Part shown: one piece after another, positions 59,367 to 64,000 of the stretch | Layout of the letters: every line of letters begins with the position of its first letter | Position numbering within the stretch: the first letter of the stretch is position 1 | Source: Clytia hemisphaerica | Lineage: Eukaryota; Cnidaria; Hydrozoa; Leptothecata; Clytiidae | Length of the DNA: 64,000 nt | Direction: 5' to 3' | NCBI GenBank assembly: GCA_902728285.1 | Contig: CACVBU010001296.1 | Span: 161,998 to 225,997, forward strand | Translations under genes and position numbers: made by a program | Notes under the pieces: generated by a model | Told to the model about the DNA's origin: nothing | The model's input: only the letters and a program-made list of their open reading frames with translations | Databases searched by the model: none

Positions 59367-60199
59367 GTGAAAAACGAGAATGAAAGGAAGTTGAATGTTG
59401 CGGTTAAAGAATTACAAGCTAGATGTCAGGGATACGTTAAAGAAAGGAACCATGTTGCCGATACAATTCAAGCTCAATTTTTAGCGCTGGAAACTAAACT
59501 TACCACTAAAATCGAAGCTACAATGAATGCGAAACCTATAGATAACAAAACGAAACAAATTCAAAGAAAAGTTTTGCCGAAATCACGAAAACCAATGACG
59601 AGTTAAATATATCCAGCATGAAACAAATACTTCGCAGCGAAAAGGTCGAAGAACAAATGGAAGAACAGAGAAAGCAATCAAGGGAAGCTAACATCATCAT
59701 CCATGGAGTGGAAGAGAATGGCAATAGAGATGAAAATGATTTCGTAAACGAACTCCTAAACGACGTTAAAATAAACACAGAGCCAACTTACGTCTCCCGT
59801 ATTGGTAAAGAATCAAATCGTACACGACCAATCAAAGTTGTATTTAATGGCGGGCATGTAAAATACAATTTTATGAGAAACTTAAGGGAATTGAAGCAGT
59901 ACGACAAGTACGCCAACATGAGCATCACAGACGATTTAACAATAATGGAAAGAGACCAAGTAAAAGAATGGAGAAGTAAAGCAAACGAGAGAAATCGAGC
60001 AATGCCGCAGAGTGATTACAAATGGAGAGTGCGAGGAAGTCCTCAAGGAGGATTATATTTAAAAAAGATATTTTGTAAAACAAGATCGGTTTAGTAATCT
60101 TTGTAATATTCCAAACCAATGTATGAGCGATTTATAGAGGCCCATGTGCATGCACGGTGGCCTGGAAATCTGTAAAACATTATTATTATTATTATAAAG
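59367..60199 (+). mobile_element. ORF1-only LINE derivative (HAL1-like design)
   Basis: Two overlapping-frame segments (59367-59606 and 59618-60094) together encode a coiled coil (ELQARCQGYVKERN), a KKSFAEIT linker in the second frame, the NIIIHGVEE RNA-binding core and the C-terminal RVRGSPQGGLYLKK, which parallels RVRGSSKNGFHLKR in the 52.7-kb LINE. Directly after the stop comes a LINE-type tail: AGAGGCCCAT, TGGAAATCTGTAAA, then an ATT microsatellite (about 60180-60196), matching the tail of the 52.7-kb LINE (AGAGGCCCATCG, TGTAAATCTGTATA, ATA repeats). No endonuclease or reverse transcriptase lies between. One frameshift, and no PHD finger was seen upstream. Confidence 0.75.
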
Positions 60200-60334
60200 T
60201 ACCTACATAAAATTACTTCCAAATCCAAGTAGATTTTTAAATTGGCAAAAATCCAATCAAAATTTTCATAAATTTTCAAACTGTAGATTTGAAAGACTTT
60301 CACTAACAACACAAAATTACAAGGTAGAAGTCTG

Positions 60335-60676
60335 CCGGGGGCACCTTGGCGAATAACCGGGACGTGCCACGCTGGAGTTTGAAAAGTGGACCCTGTGAGA
60401 TATGAATGTTTGTTAAAAATTGGGACCCTTTCAGAACGAAAAATGATTTGATCGAAAAAAATCAAATATTTTCCCACTTTAACCCTGTAAATTGGCAAAA
60501 GTGACTTAAAGTAGACGAAAAATTCAAATATTGTTAAATTTCCACCCTAAAAATTGTCTACATCTTGAAAATTTTAGTAAATTTTGGGACCATATCAGAT
60601 ATCTCAAGAGTCTGAAAAAGGGACCCTGGTCAGCGGCATGTCCCCGTACTTAATTTTGCCTAAGTGCCCCCCCCTG
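60335..60676. mobile_element. 342-bp hAT-like MITE with GAAGTCTG duplication
   Basis: The left end is CCGGGGGCACC and the right end, read in reverse complement, is CAGGGGGGGGCAC. Inner motifs CGGGAC(G/A)TGCC and GGTCC(C)/GGGACC are also inverted. GAAGTCTG flanks both sides (60327-60334, 60677-60684). CAGGGG termini with an 8-bp duplication are typical of hAT elements. Non-coding. Confidence 0.8.
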
Positions 60677-60684
60677 GAAGTCTG

Positions 60685-62194
60685 TCAGTAGTGAAAACCC
60701 AAAACATCCTCGTACATCTACCATTTAGAGTCAAAGGTAGTTAAATCCAGCTAAACGACAGGCATCCGAAAGCCCAGGAAACCAGTCATCTCAATGTAAA
60801 ATGTTGTTATTTTCATTCACAAATAGAACCAAGATGTGTTTCAGTGGTCAGCTTGTCAGAATATTGTTTCCACGTAAAAAGCATTCAATTTTTAAATTCC
60901 AAATTATCACTTCACTTTTCATCATTTCTACACCATATTGCACCACCAAAAATGTTATATAAATACCAACCTTACTTTCCATCTTAATTTTTGAGGATTT
61001 CTGTAACCATTTCGGAGTTACATTCTCTGGGATAAGGTTATCAGGTTTAACTTGTACCCATAGAAAAAAGCAGTGATCTGTTACCCAATGAATGTGAGCA
61101 TATTAACATATTGAACATTCCCTGCAAATAGTATCCTGCATGCAGTCAATCTCAGCTGTGTCATAATGTCATAAATATTGCACTTGTACTATAGATTTAC
61201 CAACGTGCCAAGCTGACAAAATTTCAAAGATCCCCCTGGTAGAGATTTCTGGGAATTCCTATGGAATTCCTGGTGAAATAAAAACTCAATTTCCAGGATT
61301 CCCTAGAGTTTTAGGGAGCAAATTTACCAGGAATTTACTAGGAAATTTCTAGGGAATTTCTAGGACCATGTTGAAAAATTTAAAACAATTCTAGGAAATT
61401 TCTAGGGATTTTCTAGGGTGTGAGATTCTATTAAAAAAAGAGACTCTCAGTTCTAGGATTTCCTAGGAAATTTCTAGGAAATTCCTGGGAAAACCTTGAA
61501 AAATGAACTGAAATACAACATTTTTATGAGAAAAATCCTAGGTGTATAATAATAATAACCATCACATAAAGAAGGTCTGTCTTTTGTAAACATTGGATAA
61601 GCCTGAAGATCTTGCTATAATCTACAGGATCTTCATAGTGTTGAGAAAATGACATACTATAAAGTTATCAGCTTTTGCTTATGGTTTTTAATCTAACCTT
61701 ATGCTTATGACAAATTGGTCCAGGAAATGTACACCAGAAGATTAAGGTCGGAAACATTGCTAACCAAATAAAACATGAAAAATACCTTTCTACATAGGAA
61801 ATATTGGTAAATTTGCAGATTTCTCGTTACCATCCAGCATTTTAGCCAACTGCAGCAAACATGCACCCCCAATTTCCAAAATCAAATTAGCTCTTTTGAT
61901 TTTTCATTTATTTTTCTGAAAAGAAAAAGAAGTTACACATAAAGCAAAACAAAACACAAGATTATATATGGTACCAAAATACAGAATGTTACACAGAAGA
62001 AGAAGAAAGAGAAAGTTATCTATTTGGCATAAATTTTGTTTTTTATGATGATGCTATTTTCTCTTCTTTGGCTCTATCTACACTGAAAAATCTCCTAAAC
62101 GAAAAATAACCCTAATGCTAAGGGATTTCGAGCTCAAAAATGACATGAAAGAAGATACTATGTACAGTGTAAAGGAAGTTTACAATGTGTCATA
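60685..62194. repeat. Non-coding; TTTCTAGGAAA-type short repeats at 61220-61500
   Basis: Between 61220 and 61500 words such as TTTCTAGGAAA, TTCCTAGG and AATTCCTGG recur about 12-15 times at 10-30 bp intervals, many of them self-complementary. The rest of the interval shows nothing recognisable. Confidence 0.55.
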
Positions 62195-62674
62195 CATAGT
62201 GTCTCCCCCCCCCCTTATAAAGGGGGGGGATTCTGATTTTGGCCCTTTTTTAAAGTATGGGGGAAAATGAAAAATTTGAAATTTGCTGGGGGGAAATAAA
62301 GGGGGGGGGCAAACCATAAATTTAGGAGATTTTGACTGGGGGAACTTCACTGATCTCAAGGTGATCTTGTTGCCAAAACTGTTTAAGCAATAAAATCAGC
62401 AAATCTTTTGGGATTAAACCAACTTTTCAATACAATTTCATTTTTCCAGCACTTTCAAGCTATTTTTTCAAGCTTTCCAAAAATTTCAAACTTGATTTAA
62501 GGCATTTTTATGTTAACCATATGGGGGAACGCCAAAATCTTCAAATAGCTGGGGGAATTAAAAAAGAGGGGGGAACCGAAAAATTTTGAAATATGGTGGG
62601 GGAAATAAAAGAGGGGGGAATGGAGAAAAAATTTGATTTTTTTAGTGGGGGAACCAACCCAGGAGGACACTATG
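62195..62674. mobile_element. C-tract MITE copy 2
   Basis: 480 bp flanked by GTCATA (62189-62194, 62675-62680). The ends CATAGTGTCTCC and CATAGTGTCCTCC (right end reversed) match the ends of 24709-25111. The interior carries runs of 5-9 G every 20-60 bp on the plus strand and a C10-TTATAAA-G8 hairpin near the left end, so it is inverted relative to copy 1. Non-coding. Confidence 0.78.
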
Positions 62675-62680
62675 GTCATA

Positions 62681-64000
62681 TGAATAATAAACCAAAATAA
62701 ATAAACATTACAAAAAACACAGATTAAACCAAATCTAAAATTGAAGTATTGGGTGTGTAGAGAAGACAACGTAATACTTTATTAATTGACGAACCAGTCT
62801 TGATTAAGTTTTTGTGGTGAAATCAAAAAGCTACTGGTTGATAAATCCAGGCAAAAAAGGTTCCAACAATGAGGCATAAAATCGAATGGGGAGAAGGAGA
62901 GTTCAGCAAAACCTAAAGTTGTCCAATGAATGGGATGCAGGTGACGTGTGCCAAGATTATGTATTGGTTTCTGAATAACATTTTTCTATTTCTATTCTAT
63001 TCTTTCGTATTCTTTCTTCTATTCTCTTCTATCTTTTTTAATCTTTTTTCAGTTTCTTAAATAAAATAAATAATAAATAAATAATCTATGTGTTGTGCAT
63101 CTTGTTTCCGGAAGCTTCAAGTGCTCAGTCTTCTTCTGTTGATCTCTGTTCCTTGATTTGGGTAGTTTCTGACTTGTTCTTGATTGGCGTACAACGTTCT
63201 AAAAGCTATTGCGAAATTAATACATAAGAATTTCTATCGTAGTTAAAAAGGTTTTACATGGCTCAACTTTACCCTGAGAGGGATGTTGTGTTTACTTTCT
63301 ATGAATTTAACATTTACTAACACAAAAGCATAAGCAAATATTCGTTTACTATATAACAGGTTGCGATGGTTTTTTATCAAGACCCTTTTGTTTGAACGAA
63401 TTGTTTTTTCCCAACTGTAGAGCATGTCTGCAAGTCTTCCCGGGAAAACAAAATTGTCATCATCCTCTCGCATTCACCCACGCCAGTCTTTTCTTTTGGC
63501 AAGTTCTTTCAGCGTTTTCTAAATAAACGTTATTATTATGTAATAAAGCTCTTCAAATATCAGATAAAACTAGAATCAAACAGCTTAAGAAAAAGTAGGT
63601 ATGAGGTATAAGTATAACGTAGGTATATATTATATTGAACTGCTGAAAGAATTTTTTTCACTCATCTTCCATCGTTTCTTTTGATCTTGCTCTTCGTTGT
63701 CTGCTGCTTCACTTGATTCACCTGTGTCAATGTTTGTCTGAGATATGTCATACAATATGAACTTATGAACATATAATTATGAATATGAACATTTATTTCA
63801 AAATCATGCTGCAACGTGCTGTGTATAGATTATTGTTTGAGTAAGTTTATGTTAAAGATTTGTCCTTCACTCATCCTAATTTATTAACAATGAAGACAAA
63901 TAATACATAGGCATGTGATGTTTTTCACAATGGTCCTTAATCAGAAATTTCTTTAAAAAGGACATACCTTGTCCTGCATTCAACAAGTTGATACAATTTG
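62681..64000. other. Right-hand end, no supported gene
   Basis: Simple TTCT-rich and AATAAATAA stretches near 63000-63080. A 76-codon minus-strand ORF (63243-63473) begins MREDDDNFVFPG but has no recognised domain or clear splice partner. Nothing else was seen. Confidence 0.35.

Noticed and set aside
63243-63473. 76-codon minus-strand ORF starting MREDDDNFVFPG as a gene
   Set aside because: No recognised domain, no partner exon, no good start context or splice sites. It could be chance.

Overview
The window looks like AT-rich, intron-rich, repeat-laden nuclear DNA of an invertebrate animal. A cnidarian, perhaps a hydrozoan, is my best inference. It rests on a compact Hhex-type homeobox gene, CR1/L2/jockey-like LINEs with a PHD-type ORF1, many MITEs, and a transposon-borne Cys-rich protein family that I recall as common in cnidarian genomes. 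I saw no prokaryotic gene organisation, rRNA, tRNA or CRISPR.

Layout. (1) 1-26771, minus strand: part of one giant gene. I resolve 43 exons coding for roughly 3,430 residues of Cys-rich ephrin-receptor-like (GCC2/GCC3-like) repeats. Splice phases agree across all 42 junctions. Two exons need special explanation: one holds a 20-nt GT...AG stretch or a frameshift, and one is split by a 403-bp C-tract inverted-repeat element. The 3' end lies off the left edge and no N-terminal signal-peptide exon was identified. The introns hold several foldback elements. (2) 26.8-31.6 kb: no recognisable gene. It holds a possible 1.7-kb inverted-repeat element and two hAT-like MITEs with perfect 8-bp target-site duplications. 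(3) 32271-34883: a 2.6-kb foldback element made of about 72 copies of a self-palindromic 31-bp satellite unit that switches orientation once. (4) 36-41 kb: MITEs, a TTAA-flanked element, a frameshifted ZAD-like pseudogene and a 45-bp tandem array with a nested MITE. (5) 41421-42626, minus strand: an Hhex-like homeobox gene with an unusual 3-residue insertion between homeodomain helices 2 and 3, and an apparent frameshift in exon 1. (6) 43077-48208: a decayed 5.1-kb DNA transposon with inverted repeats of about 480 bp and remnants of a large protein with nuclease-like and Cys-rich parts. (7) 52.2-57.0 kb: a nearly intact LINE with exactly one in-frame TAA in each ORF, placed inside an older, diverged MITE. 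(8) 57.8-62.7 kb: a second TTAA element, an ORF1-only LINE derivative resembling mammalian HAL1 in design, a CAGGGG-type hAT MITE and a second copy of the C-tract element.

Only two genes look like host genes: the giant Cys-rich gene and the Hhex-like gene. Almost everything else recognisable is mobile DNA or its remnants, so the window records repeated nested insertion, including one into a coding exon. All gene models come from reading splice sites, phases and motifs by eye, without transcript or database support.
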